A stretch of 64,000 bases of DNA from Symbiodinium kawagutii. Taxonomy: Eukaryota; Sar; Dinophyceae; Suessiales; Symbiodiniaceae. Below the pieces are notes generated by a model. That model did no database searches, had not been told where the DNA came from, and saw nothing but the letters and a program-made list of their open reading frames with translations. The translations under genes and the position numbers were made by a program. Positions 11,555-21,518 of the stretch are shown here, piece after piece. Each line of letters begins with the position of its first letter. The first letter of the stretch is position 1. The stretch spans positions 16,254 through 80,253 of the forward strand of contig VSDK01009460.1 in the NCBI GenBank assembly GCA_009767595.1. The letters run 5' to 3'.

Positions 11555-11629
11555 GTTTGGGCTTCCCCCGCTGATACGTTCCCAGGTCCCAGGTCTTCAC
11601 GAAGCCTTCGGAGTCGGCACTCACCACCT
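11555..11629 (-). CDS. WD40-repeat exon
   Basis: Acceptor AACGCTCAG (ending at 11630) opens a phase-2 exon encoding V-V-S-A-D-S-E-G-F-V-K-T-W-D-L-G-T-Y. S-A-D-S-E-G-F-V-K-T-W-D-L is a canonical WD40 strand b-c segment. The 3' edge is approximate. Confidence 0.7.
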
Positions 11630-11712
11630 CTGAGCGTTAAAGGAGACCGGTCACCATGGCGGCGGCGCGCCCTTGGGGGATCGGATCTCCAGGGATGCGC
11701 CCTTTCTGTTCT

Positions 11713-11860
11713 GTTGACTAATGGTGAAGTGGTGGTAAATGGTTTTTGGTAGTGGTAGAAGTGATGGTGAATGGTTGGGGTAAATGGTTGGTCAATGGTT
11801 GGTTAATGGTTGGTTAGTGGTTGGGGTAAATGGTTGGTAAATGGTTGGTAAATGATTGGT
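11713..11860. repeat. TGGTTGG low-complexity tandem words
   Basis: Imperfect tandem AATGGTTGGT / GGTAAATGGTTGG units. Confidence 0.75.
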
Positions 11861-11879
11861 TAGACAACAATAGCCTTTT

Positions 11880-12450
11880 AATCCAAACCACAATACTGTG
11901 GCCGGTCCAATTTGATGCGCGGGCATTCACGACCATGAATGATGAACCATTATTGCCATATTGAGTCATTGTCAACCATTCATGTGATTATAAACAAACA
12001 TGGTTGCTATCAGCATTGACTGTTGACAACTAATATCTACACTGTATGTACAAAGTCATCAATAAAACCGCTGAATACCATTGATAACCATTGCAAACCA
12101 TCTACTAAACAATGATAATCACCATCCATTCACCAAAAAATAAGCAGCTAGTCAACCAGCTAGTCGAGCATGAAAATCTCTTATTATCAACCATTAACCA
12201 GCCAGTTAATCCCTTAATATCAGCCATTAATCCCTTAATATCAGCCTTAATATCAACCATAAATCCCGTGTATATAACTGATTGTTGATCCCAGCCATTA
12301 ATCCCAGCCATTAACCCTTAATATCAACCATTAATCCCAGCCAGTTAATCCCTTAATATCAGCCTTAATACCAGCTAGTTCACCATCAACTCATCATCCA
12401 TGAACAGCTACCTTCACCATGCGCTTCACACCATCCCGCACCAACCCAGC
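11880..12450. other. CCATTAATCCC-type low-complexity spacer
   Basis: TAATATCAGCCATTAATCCC units recur imperfectly at 12185-12365, the rest being CAACCATT-type words. No coding signal. Confidence 0.55.
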
Positions 12451-12457
12451 TGCGCAC

Positions 12458-12511
12458 CTGGTTGGAGGAAGCCCCCAAGACTTCGATGCCAACGATGGGC
12501 GCGGAGTGGCC
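12458..12511 (-). CDS. WD40-repeat exon (18 codons)
   Basis: Phase-0 block between acceptor GAGCCGAG and donor AACCAG then GTGCGC. It encodes G-H-S-A-P-I-V-G-I-E-V-L-G-A-S-S-N-Q; G-H-x(2)-P-I-V-G-I-x-V is the G-H dipeptide plus strand a of a WD40 blade. Both boundaries are in phase 0, like the exons at 14948-15064 and 7673-7720 (start). Confidence 0.65.
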
Positions 12512-12529
12512 CTCGGCTCAGTCAAGACC

Positions 12530-13190
12530 AACCAACCAATGGATGGATCATAACCAACAAATAACTACAATCAAGCAGCAAATTAACTACAAATGATGGA
12601 TGAACATGCCAACAAATATCAACAAATGACCAACAAATGGGATTAACCATAGCCAGCCATTGATCCATAACCAACAAATAACTACAATCCAACAATCAAC
12701 CAGCAAAAAAAAACAACAATCAAATAACAATGAACCAGCAAAGATGGATCATAACCAGCAAATGGCTATGGGTCAAGCAACATTTTGTTGGTTAAGCATC
12801 AAATGGCGAGCTGGGTCAAGCAACTATGATGGGTTAATCAATGATGGTTAGCCTATTTGACAATGGATGGATCATAACCAGCAAATGGCGAGCTGGGTCA
12901 AGCAGTTAACCATCAATATTAAGCAACAAACTGGTAGGGAAAACAATTGTTGATGATGGGAACCACAAATACAGGGTTTTGACCCATAGCCAAAGAACCG
13001 ACAAATGACCAAGAAATGACCAACAAATATCAACGAATGACTGACCATGATGGATGAACATCCAAACAAATGGGATTAATCATAGCCAGCCATTGATGTT
13101 TCACCATATAGGTCACAACCAACAAAACACAAAATGTGCAGGTGAACAGGTGAACAAATGATCATCCCAACAAAGAGAAGTTAGTGATTG
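12530..13190. other. Low-complexity intron/spacer
   Basis: CAACAAATGACCAACAAATA and CATAACCAACAAATAACTAC words recur throughout, with a family-2 copy inside. No coding signal. Confidence 0.5.
12886..12992. repeat. Family-2 TIR element, inverted
   Basis: Left end TGGCGAGCTGGGTCAAGCA, right end GGGTTTTGACCCATAGCCA; the GGTTCCC word is present as GGGAACC. Confidence 0.7.
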
Positions 13191-13236
13191 ATGGGATGTG
13201 GACAGCCAGGGGTACAGGGGCCCTTAACCCACAGCC
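13190..13236. repeat. Family-2 end fragment
   Basis: GGGATGTGGACAGCCAGGGG followed by CCCTTAACCCACAGCCAT. A related fragment lies at 20810-20828 and another at 21105-21146. Confidence 0.5.
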
Positions 13237-13611
13237 ATATTTTTACCACCACAGTTTGTGGTTGACAATGGTCAATCCTGATTGTTACTCATGCTGTCGA
13301 GTTCTGGCTAATTTTGGTTGCTTTGAGCTAATAGTTACTGCCATGGCACCTCAATTTTAGCAGCACCGATGTAATCATAAGTTGATATGCATAGATATTA
13401 TCTGCCTGTATGTAAATTCTTATCTACGACAGTAAAATAAACAGCATGTCTACAAATACCATACATGTGTATTCATGAATGCCTGTATAATCTTGTGAAG
13501 TGAATGTACAAAAAAAATCATATCATCCATTGATGTCCTTATATTATCTTATATCATAGATGCTTGCAATGGCTGCATGTCTTTATAGTGAATGTACACA
13601 ACATCATATAA

Positions 13612-13728
13612 TGGCAGTGGGTCAAAAGCCTTAGTCCCCCTGGTTCCCCTACTATTAACCCTGGTTTTCCCAATTATTGGTGCTTATTATCCCCTATTAG
13701 TTGGCTTATCAATTTTGACCTATAGCCA
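13612..13728. repeat. Family-2 TIR element
   Basis: TGGCAGTGGGTCAAAAGCC at the left, TTTTGACCTATAGCCA at the right, with CCTTAGTCCCCCTGGTTCCC inside. Confidence 0.8.
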
Positions 13729-13740
13729 TATACTTGGTAT

Positions 13741-13834
13741 CTGTCCCCTATAATTGTGACTTATCATGGTTATCATCTCCTATTATTAACCATTCACCAG
13801 CTATGATTGGTTGGTTAATATTGACCTATAGCCA
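13741..13834. repeat. Family-2 element, right part
   Basis: Ends ATATTGACCTATAGCCAT. It abuts the exon at 13850-13940 and has no clear left end. Confidence 0.6.
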
Positions 13835-13849
13835 TACAATCATCACAAC

Positions 13850-13940
13850 AAGTTGATGCCCACGATCGCCTCTCCCATCCACTGGCTGAGCTCCCATCAT
13901 GGATGGTGTGAATGGACTTCCCAACGTACGGGTTCCAAAC
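13850..13940 (-). CDS. WD40-repeat exon
   Basis: Acceptor GCCGGCCCAG (13941-13950) opens in phase 0 with V-W-N-P-Y-V-G-K-S-I-H-T-I-H-D, the W-N/D-P ... G-K-S-I pattern at the end of a WD40 blade. Its 3' edge is unclear because the frame continues into the adjacent family-2 repeat. Confidence 0.6.
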
Positions 13941-14135
13941 CTGGGCCGGCGTGGGCACCTTGGCCGGTTGCATGAAGGGTTGGTAGCATCGCCCAGGATT
14001 GGAGCATGCAACCCAGCAAAACAAGATCTTGGATTGGTGGTTTATGGCTGGTTAGTAATGGAAAATCGTAGGGGTAATAATGGTTATAATGGTTAGTAAT
14101 GGTTGGTTTTTGCACTACAAATGCATTTGCTTTAC

Positions 14136-14189
14136 TTTTCTTGTTGCGTTTGGAAAAGGGTGCGGCCAGTGTCGTGGTGAACATGCTCA
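14136..14189 (-). CDS. Candidate WD40-like exon
   Basis: 54 nt between acceptor TTTATGCAG and donor GAAAA then GTAAAG (phase 1 to 2) encode E-H-V-H-H-D-T-G-R-T-L-F-Q-T-Q. The D-T-G-R-T-L turn is typical of a WD40 strand d. Both splice signals are good. Confidence 0.5.
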
Positions 14190-14259
14190 CTGCATAAATT
14201 TGTACCACGCATCTGCGCGTAGGTGTGGTAATGGAAGCTCACGGGAGAGTGAAATGTTG

Positions 14260-14380
14260 GAAGGTGGATCTTTCAAGTCAGGAACCATTTCGACGTGGGT
14301 CAATACCCCAAATGACCACACTACTCCAACTGCTGGGATGTTCTTGTACACAGGTTGGTTTGAACCCATGCGGCATGCCC
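14260..14380 (-). CDS. Candidate exon, unrecognised
   Basis: A minus-strand frame reads P-V-Y-K-N-I-P-A-V-G-V-V-W-S-F-G-V-L-T-H-V-E-M-V-P-D-L-K without stops. It lies in the WD40 exon run; edges unresolved. The overlapping 107-codon plus-strand frame lacks support. Confidence 0.3.
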
Positions 14381-14947
14381 ATTTACCAGTTGGATTCTCT
14401 TGAAACGGTGCTTCTTAAGCTGCTCGTACCATGATTGACTCATGGAGAGTATCACCCCCAGCCATGGCTGCGGAAGAGAAAACTCATGACCAACATTGAT
14501 CATCTTTGCCCATGGTTGCGTATTCTTCCTGGCTGTCACTCTGAGACATGTCTTTTGATGTCTTTTGTTCTTGGTGCAATTGGACCAGCCAAAGATGCTG
14601 CTTCTTCATTTTTTGCCCTTATTTTTCTAAATCCACGAAATTACGAAACTGAGTAATTGAAAGAAGTATTGAAGGGATCAATGATTGGCTACCCAGTTGT
14701 TTTTTGAAATGCTACCAGGTCTTTGTTAACCGATGCATGCATGTCTGCGTACAAAGCCTGCTCCCCACGACACCGTCCACAGAAAAAAGTCATCTGCAAC
14801 ACACCCAATCTCACAAACCATCCTTATTGGCCGATGGTTGCTCTTCAAAAAAAACATGTGCATCACGAAGTTGCCCAACCTTGTGCAACGGTTCACCCCT
14901 AAAATCATAACGTGGTTCACAGAAACCATCAACTGTTCTCAGCATAC

Positions 14948-15064
14948 CAGCGAGACCACTTCCCATTCCTCACGCCATGCGACGAAAAGGTTGTAGTCAT
15001 AGCCTCCGGTGACCAGGACCTTCGTTGAAGTGGCAAAGGCCATACATCGGACCTCGGGGATGCG
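14948..15064 (-). CDS. WD40-repeat exon (39 codons)
   Basis: Exactly 117 nt, phase 0 at both ends, between acceptor CCCCCAGCAG and donor CTG then GTATGC. It encodes R-C-M-A-F-A-T-S-T-K-V-L-V-T-G-G-Y-D-Y-N-L-F-V-A-W: strand a, strand b with T-G-G, then strand c ending in V-A-W where W-D is usual. This is the most complete propeller blade in the window and anchors the minus-strand WD40 gene. It is one blade per phase-0 exon, so exons could duplicate without frame loss. Confidence 0.75.
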
Positions 15065-15469
15065 CTGCTGGGGGTCCCCTGGCATCCCCTGGTGTCCCCT
15101 GGCCATGGTTGAGACAAGGACTCGGTTAGGATGGGTATCCTTCTGCCAGGATATCGGAGATTTTTCATTGCGTAGACTATCTTAGCCACAAAGATCGGAA
15201 CTGCTGAGATCTATGCCATCGGGTTTTGAACATTGCCCAGCAACTTCACACGCTTGCAAACCATCTGAAAGAACTTCATTCTTGAACCCACAAGCCGGAT
15301 CCGAGGCAAAAAGGTGCCTCCCAAACTGGCACCTCCCAAACCATCCGAAGCCCGTGAAATCCACTTTTTCCAGGACCAATTGTCCAGATCTACCATGATC
15401 TTTCATCCTGGCTGGCCAATCCTGGGCCATGCTTCACCTTCCATGGATGCTGGCTATGCTTCACCATGG

Positions 15470-15541
15470 ATCCCCAGCTCCCAGGTGCCGGACTCCCATT
15501 TCATGTCCGCGCAGCGTGCGCTTCCACATGCCCGTGAAGAC
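15470..15541 (-). CDS. WD40-repeat exon
   Basis: Acceptor GGTGATCAG opens in phase 0 with V-F-T-G-M-W-K-R-T-L-R-G-H-E-M-G-V-R-H-L. R-T-L-x-G-H-x(2)-G-V-x-x-L is the strand d / G-H / strand a junction between two blades. It would precede 14948-15064 in the transcript. The 3' edge is approximate. Confidence 0.65.
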
Positions 15542-15559
15542 CTGATCACCGGCGAGGCG

Positions 15560-16690
15560 AGGAAGGTGCCAGTCGAATGGGTGGGAAGGGTTGGATATGA
15601 TCAGTGGATGAATCAGAAAGAAGCTACCAATGTTTCAAGAGAATTGGTGAATCAAATATTTGGAATTAGGTATTTGGCTGCTAAATATGTGGATATAGTC
15701 AGCAACCAATAGTCAAATAAGCTATATTAGGAACCAAACACGGTGATAGTAGATGAAAACCAATGTGGATACCAAATTGGCGGTGGCATTTATGGATTGC
15801 TTGAATCAACCAAAACGTATTGTTTACATAGATATTATGACTATGCTTGTCAATAAACAACCAATGGATAGTCACACCCCAAGCGTTGGACGAGCCTTGA
15901 CTGGTCACCTGTCTGGAATCAGCCAGGGTAGCAGGTTGACCCACAGCCGCCCACGGGGTGTGGTTGTCATCAGTATCAGCAAAAGCTGGGTATAGGGTAC
16001 GGTATAGTTAATATGCCCAGTATAGTTAATGATGTTGATAGTCAATGACCATGATGTCATCAGTTATCGGTGATCAGATGTGATCAGTATACCAGTATAC
16101 CTAATAAAGCGTGTTTCATGCATTGCCGATAACGAGAACAGCCAGCCACATATCGACAGCCATCGTCTAAATGAAGAAACCAACGGTTGAATTCATGGCT
16201 AAAACGAAAGAAATAACGGCGATCTGCAACTCAAGGTCGTTGTTTGACGTTCTATTATTTTCCATTTTGCTACAAACCATGCATGCCTACAACAATTACA
16301 ATATTAATTTCATATCAAACATGATAAGCAGTTCAATTAATTAATCTATCTTGTTATTCAACTCCCAGATTAATGTAACCATGTGCAGGAGTAAATGCAT
16401 TCACACAAATTCCACACCAGGTTCTCTCTACTGTTGTAATTTGGTTGGCTCATACCAAACCAATGCTTGATATATCCAACCATTAATAACAGTCATAATC
16501 ACTATAACTAGTATAACCAACCATTACAACCACTATAATGGTTGATAATGGTTGATATATCAAACCAATGGTTTCAACCATGGCTATATAACCACTATAA
16601 TGGTTGATAAGGGTTGATATAACCAACCAATGGTTTCAAGATGTTATAACCATGGCTATATTCACTTCATGCTTCACTGGTGCTTGGCCA
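15560..16690. other. Spacer/intron with no supported exon
   Basis: AT-rich sequence with GGTTGATAATGG and CCAACCATTATAACC words, especially 16440-16640. Confidence 0.5.
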
Positions 16691-16694
16691 TTCA

Positions 16695-16737
16695 AATATC
16701 AGGTCTCAGGTGCCGACATCCCAGGTCATGACCTGGT
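16695..16737 (-). CDS. Possible WD40 exon fragment
   Basis: Acceptor CGCCCAACCAG is followed by V-M-T-W-D-V-G-T, a W-D strand end. The frame stops soon after, so the exon would be short or the copy decayed. Confidence 0.35.
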
Positions 16738-16781
16738 TGGGCGCAGCTGGGATGGTGGGGAGTGGATGGGTGGATGGATAT

Positions 16782-16880
16782 GGTGGTTTCTCAGAATAGG
16801 GGACCCCCAAATCATCCAATATTAGTCATTTATAGTAGTAAGCCAACCATTTCTTGGGCTCCCTATTTTGAGAAACACCC
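16782..16880. repeat. Family-1 TIR element
   Basis: Left GGTGGTTTCTCAGAATAGGG, right CCCTATTTTGAGAAACACCC. Confidence 0.85.
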
Positions 16881-16905
16881 ATACAGTTGGTTCATGATTG
16901 GATAT

Positions 16906-16983
16906 GGTGTGGGATATCTCTCCATACAATGGTTGGCTTTTTACTAGGGATGATTCGGGGGTCCCCTATTCTGAGATACCGCC
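16906..16983. repeat. Family-1 element, diverged
   Basis: The right end GGTCCCCTATTCTGAGATACC is clear; the left end GGTGTGGGATATCTC is eroded. It lies 25 bp from the previous copy. Confidence 0.65.
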
Positions 16984-17317
16984 ATATGGTTGGTTCTGGG
17001 TGGATGGTTGAATGGCTCGTAAACCAACAAGACCTTGGGATAGATTCGTGGATGCTCCATGACTTCGTACGTAGCGAAGCATAGTGGGATATAGTCCATA
17101 TCAATACGGGTGGGACAACAATGATGGCTAGATTGTTGGATGGTTGGTTAGTCGGCTGGTTACCGACTCATGACACTTCCTTTCCTGATTGATACTATCT
17201 TATCCTTGGGTATTCAAACCTAGCAAGTACCTATGTGGGAATGGCCATTGTTCATGGCTATGTTTGATTACCCAAGGGTGTTGATAAGCGCAAGGCATAT
17301 CAAATATCATCAACATT

Positions 17318-17432
17318 CGGGGGTCAAAACCCTTAGTCCCCCTGGTTTCCTCTCTCATTAACCATTGTTTTCCCTATGATTTGGCTGCTGATTATAAGCC
17401 ATTATTGGTTGATTCATATTGACCCATAGCCA
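17318..17432. repeat. Family-2 TIR element
   Basis: GGGGGTCAAAACCCTTAGTC at the left, ATTGACCCATAGCCA at the right. It directly adjoins the open frame at 17440-17550. Confidence 0.75.
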
Positions 17433-17439
17433 TTTGAGT

Positions 17440-17550
17440 AATGAAGTGGACATCTGAGGAAAGGCTGATGTGATCATAGCCTTGGTACCGGGTGCAATGA
17501 AGCACCAGCGCATTGGCAAATCTGCCGATGATTCGTTGGTCAGGAAGCTT
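17440..17550 (-). CDS. Candidate exon, unrecognised
   Basis: A minus-strand frame reads I-I-G-R-F-A-N-A-L-V-L-H-C-T-R-Y-Q-G-Y-D-H-I-S-L-S-S-D-V-H-F-I-T-Q. A stop lies just upstream and the frame runs into the family-2 element, so it could be a real exon using a non-GT site or a decayed one. Confidence 0.35.
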
Positions 17551-17608
17551 TTAAGGCACTGAACATGTTTGAAATGCATTCATTGTGTCTTCAGCTTTGG
17601 AAACCACA

Positions 17609-17732
17609 TGGCGAGCTGGGTCAGTTCACCCTTAGTCCCCCTGGTTCCCCCATCATTAACCAGCCTGTTTTCCTTATTATTGTTGATTATCCTCTACAAG
17701 TTGGTTGATCAACTGCTTCACCCATAACGGCC
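17609..17732. repeat. Family-2 TIR element
   Basis: TGGCGAGCTGGGTCAGTTCA at the left; interior CCTTAGTCCCCCTGGTTCCC; right end CACCCATAACGGCCCA is diverged. Confidence 0.7.
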
Positions 17733-18005
17733 CATAACCAATTGTGTTTCAGCAACTGGATAGCCCTCAGAATTGTCTTAGCCGCATTCCTCTTGCATCA
17801 CATCACCAATCCACCAGGGTTTGTTGGTTCTCTTCCGACCAGTTTGCAAATCCGGCTTGTGTTAGGTATAAGGACTTCAATCATGAAAACATGATTCAAC
17901 TCCTAGTCTTGAGTCTTGAGTTTGGTTTAAATGGACAAGCTCGATACACCAAGTAGCTCCAAACTTCAGAGAAACATCTAGCAACCCACAGCTGCGTCTG
18001 CCGAC

Positions 18006-18094
18006 CTCAGCATTGCCCGCCCAAATCTGCCGCCGCAGCAGTTTTCGCTTTCAGAGTTCAGCTTCAGTCGCTTCTCAGAGGGCATTTCTGGAGC
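18006..18094 (-). CDS. Candidate exon with good splice sites
   Basis: Acceptor TCTTTCAG and donor CTGAG then GTCGGC bound 89 nt (phase 0 to 2). The frame starts A-P-E-M-P-S-E-K-R-L-K-L-N-S-E-S-E-N-C-C and is hydrophilic; no family is recognised. A further GC-rich patch at 18235-18330 upstream on the same strand could be the preceding exon. Confidence 0.5.
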
Positions 18095-20328
18095 CTGAAA
18101 GAAACTGATCAGTGCTCATGGGGATGCTAGATGATACCCTACATGATGCCCATGCCTTACAGAATGCCCTACCTGATGATATGTGGATGCTACTGGTTGA
18201 TGCCACTGGTTCAAGTCATTAGGCCTATAGGCTGCTGGGGTCCGGCCGCACTTCCCGCGGACCTCTTCGCTCGTGGCCGGCACGCGGAAGCAAACGCAAA
18301 ACCTCGGGCTCAGCTGAGCGATGAGGAATAGGGATGGAAGTTGTGGCAAAGCAAGAAACATCTTGTTCCTTGTTGAATATCCACCATTAACACCATGGAT
18401 CGATTGACCTGGATCACCAAGTTAATTGATATTGATCCAGTAGTGAGCATCACTACTCAATTAAGAATCATTGACCTGGTGGTTAATTGATTCACCAAAG
18501 GTTCACCTGGGACCAATTCCAGGAACTCATGAATAGTAACCAGCGATTTTCATGGTTACTACCCTTGGTCATAAACTGGTTCGTGGTTGAAGAACCCCGT
18601 CATGAAAAATATGCTCGTCAACCAACCATTTGCTGATACTTACATTTGGGAAAATGAAACATGTGCATGAAACCACCCACCAATTAGGGTTTGTCCAAAA
18701 GTGCTATACGCCAAAAATTGCTGTTCCCTATCAACGATGGTTATTATTTGATGGTTAGTAGGTTCCAATATAACATATGCATTTGCATTGACATTTTGCA
18801 AATTCAGCATTTATGCTTGTTTATAAGGCAAACGGCAAACGATCCTTTTGTGATACATATGAGCAGCTACTTTTATTCGTGCAACATCTCTTGACGCTAC
18901 TTTGAAGTACGGACCCGGCCTCGTTCAGGTTAAACACAATTAGGACTTGATATCGTCATTTTGGGTTATCTCTTTCAATCATACCTCATATAGAAAAGCA
19001 ATTGATACGGGTACAGATCTCGTTCGGTCAGGCGGACCCATCTCGTTCACCAGCTAACTAGGGATGAGAGGAAACAAATCGTTCAAGCCCCCTACTTGAA
19101 ATGAATTCCGCAAATAAAAACCGTTGCTCATATATCAAGAGACACAAGTGTTTTCAGCCGTGGATGCCGTCAAGCTCCCTACACACGGTGGGTTTTGTCC
19201 TTGAAGAACGTGCAATGTGCAAACATATTCCAACCCTGCCTGAAGTATCCCTCTTCCAGATAAATCCGTATTACGATTGATTAACCAGTATTAATCATTG
19301 CTAGTTGATCACTAGCAGGCTGTTAAGTGACCATCGTGACAATGGCCCTGTTGAGCGTCTATTTCCCTGGCTCAACGGGGGTTGGTTGTTGGCCCCTGAT
19401 CCTCCGTCCCCCAAAGCTATTGAAGACATGAAAGGTTAAAGAGATGCAGTGGAAAGAACCCCAGTAAATTTTGCTTATACTAGATGATGATTTGCAAAGG
19501 TTCGCGATTGTTAACTATGATCAATTATGACTGATTCTTGTTATCACTAATTAATAGTTAATAGTCACTCTTGACCATCTGTAAGGATGATACTTGTTCA
19601 TCACTGCGATCATATCGATAGAATACTTGTTAATGGTGGTTATTCATGTTGCTTCTAGACATCTAGTGGATATGAATTGACATATGGCTGCAATCCATAT
19701 TCATGATGCTTGTAGTGATCATGAGTAATGTTTCCAATGGTGTTAATGGTGGATATTAAGAACCATTAAGAAGTATTAAGCAGTGTCAAGGATCTAGGTC
19801 AATCAACCACCAGTTTGTTCCAAAACAGCGACCCGCTGACCCGAGACCGCGCGTTGCTCCGGATGTTTTCGGTGCATGGATCCGCATGATCCGCACGGAT
19901 CTCCCAGCCGGCATACCGCCATCATTGTGGCATTAGCCATGATCAATTAACCACAAGGTTCCACGAGGTTAGTAGTCAAGGTAATGCCCATCAATGATAT
20001 CAATAGCTATTAACCTTGGCTATTAACCAATCAAAGTAAGTCAATAGCCAAGCTTAACCACTCAACTATTCATCAACCATTAGTAACGATGTCACCGTCT
20101 TGAAATCATCGTTCAACATCGGCGCATCACTATCACCTGGCACTGCTGGATCATTCGCAACCAACACCTGTCGCACTGCTCCTTCACCGCTGCCGCGTCA
20201 CATGTGTCGAGTGGGTGCAACGTTACGCACCAATCGCACGGTCAACGCCACGGTACCTGAGACGAAGCCTCTGAGCTCATGAATAGAAACCAGCTATGAA
20301 CGGTTCCTACCCTTGGTAAATCATATGG

Positions 20329-20427
20329 TGGTTTCTCAAAACAGGGGACCCCCCAAATCATCCTTTCTACAACCATTTGTAGTAATCAACCTACCATTTT
20401 GGAGGTCCCCTATTTTAAGAAACCACC
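20329..20427. repeat. Family-1 TIR element with 6-bp target duplication
   Basis: Begins TGGTTTCTCAAAACAGGGGA and ends CTATTTTAAGAAACCACC. ATATGG occurs at 20323-20328 and again at 20428-20433, immediately flanking the element. Confidence 0.9.
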
Positions 20428-20589
20428 ATATGGTTTATAAATGGTGATCAACCAGGGTTTATTGGGTGAAGCCATCATTTACCAGCGATTTTCATGGTTT
20501 CTATAGTCCTTGGGAAATGAGAAATCTGATATGAGAATTGGTTCGTTTGATATGTAATCTGGTAATATGAATTGACAAAAATTTGGCAA

Positions 20590-20775
20590 TGAGCTGATAG
20601 ATAAACAAATAAATATGTATATATATTTAAATAAATAAATATATATATATATATACATAAATATTTGAAAAATAGTATATATAAATAAATAATATATATA
20701 GATAAAATATAGGGATATATATATATATATATGGTTTAAAAAATATTTATATAGATATATATTTAACAAATATAT
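20590..20775. repeat. AT dinucleotide-rich tract
   Basis: Dominated by TATATA/AAATAAAT repeats; overlapping open frames are artefacts. Confidence 0.85.
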
Positions 20776-21518
20776 GGGGACAAAATATGATAATATGGTT
20801 TGTTGGATGTGAACAGCCAGGGGTATGGCTTAAGCTATGGTTAGCATCATTTGATGGTCTTTTTTGACTGCAAATCTGAAGCAGCGATTTTGGTTTTGTT
20901 TCTATTGTGACAAGCGATTCATGGTCATTGTTGTCCAGCAGTTAGCTGATATCTCATGGCTAATATGCACCATTGGCTGGTGAATATCAATATCTAAGCC
21001 AGCTATTTATGGTCCAGCTGGTGGAAAGTTGAGCTTATCATGGATCAATACCATCCAAAAAAGGAATAGGTGGACATCCTGGCAGGGACTGTCCTCGGTT
21101 GGGGGATGTGTACAGCCAGGGGTACCAGGGACCACCCACAGTCAGGGTTAACGGTTCGCCTGCAGCGAGCGCGTCTGGTTGGTCAGCAGTCACCAATGTC
21201 TCCCAAGAAAACGATGCTCTGAACCCAAAAAATGTAGGAGATCAGTGACCACAAGGGCTGGGCATTCCCAAACCTCAAGGTGTGTCATTTAACTAAGCAG
21301 AGCATCATTAGTAATGATGTTCGCTGGTATGTCGGTTTGGTGAGCATGTTGGATGACCTACGGTTATCAAAGTCCCGGCACAGGTACATGATATTATATC
21401 AAAAAATATCCGGCTGTGAGCACACCGATCGATGTGGTTGTCGCCATTGGATCCCTGTCCCGCAACAACTCTTTCTGCAACGAGCTCGTTGATGGTTGTC
21501 TCCAGTCTTCAAACGTCC

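Larger units (their letters stand above)
18340..21100. other. Long spacer with GC islands
   Basis: Mostly AT-rich. Two GC-rich islands, 19795-19925 and 20090-20280, are open in several frames and could be exons, but strand and frame cannot be chosen. An AT-repeat tract (20590-20775) and a family-1 copy also lie here. Confidence 0.4.
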
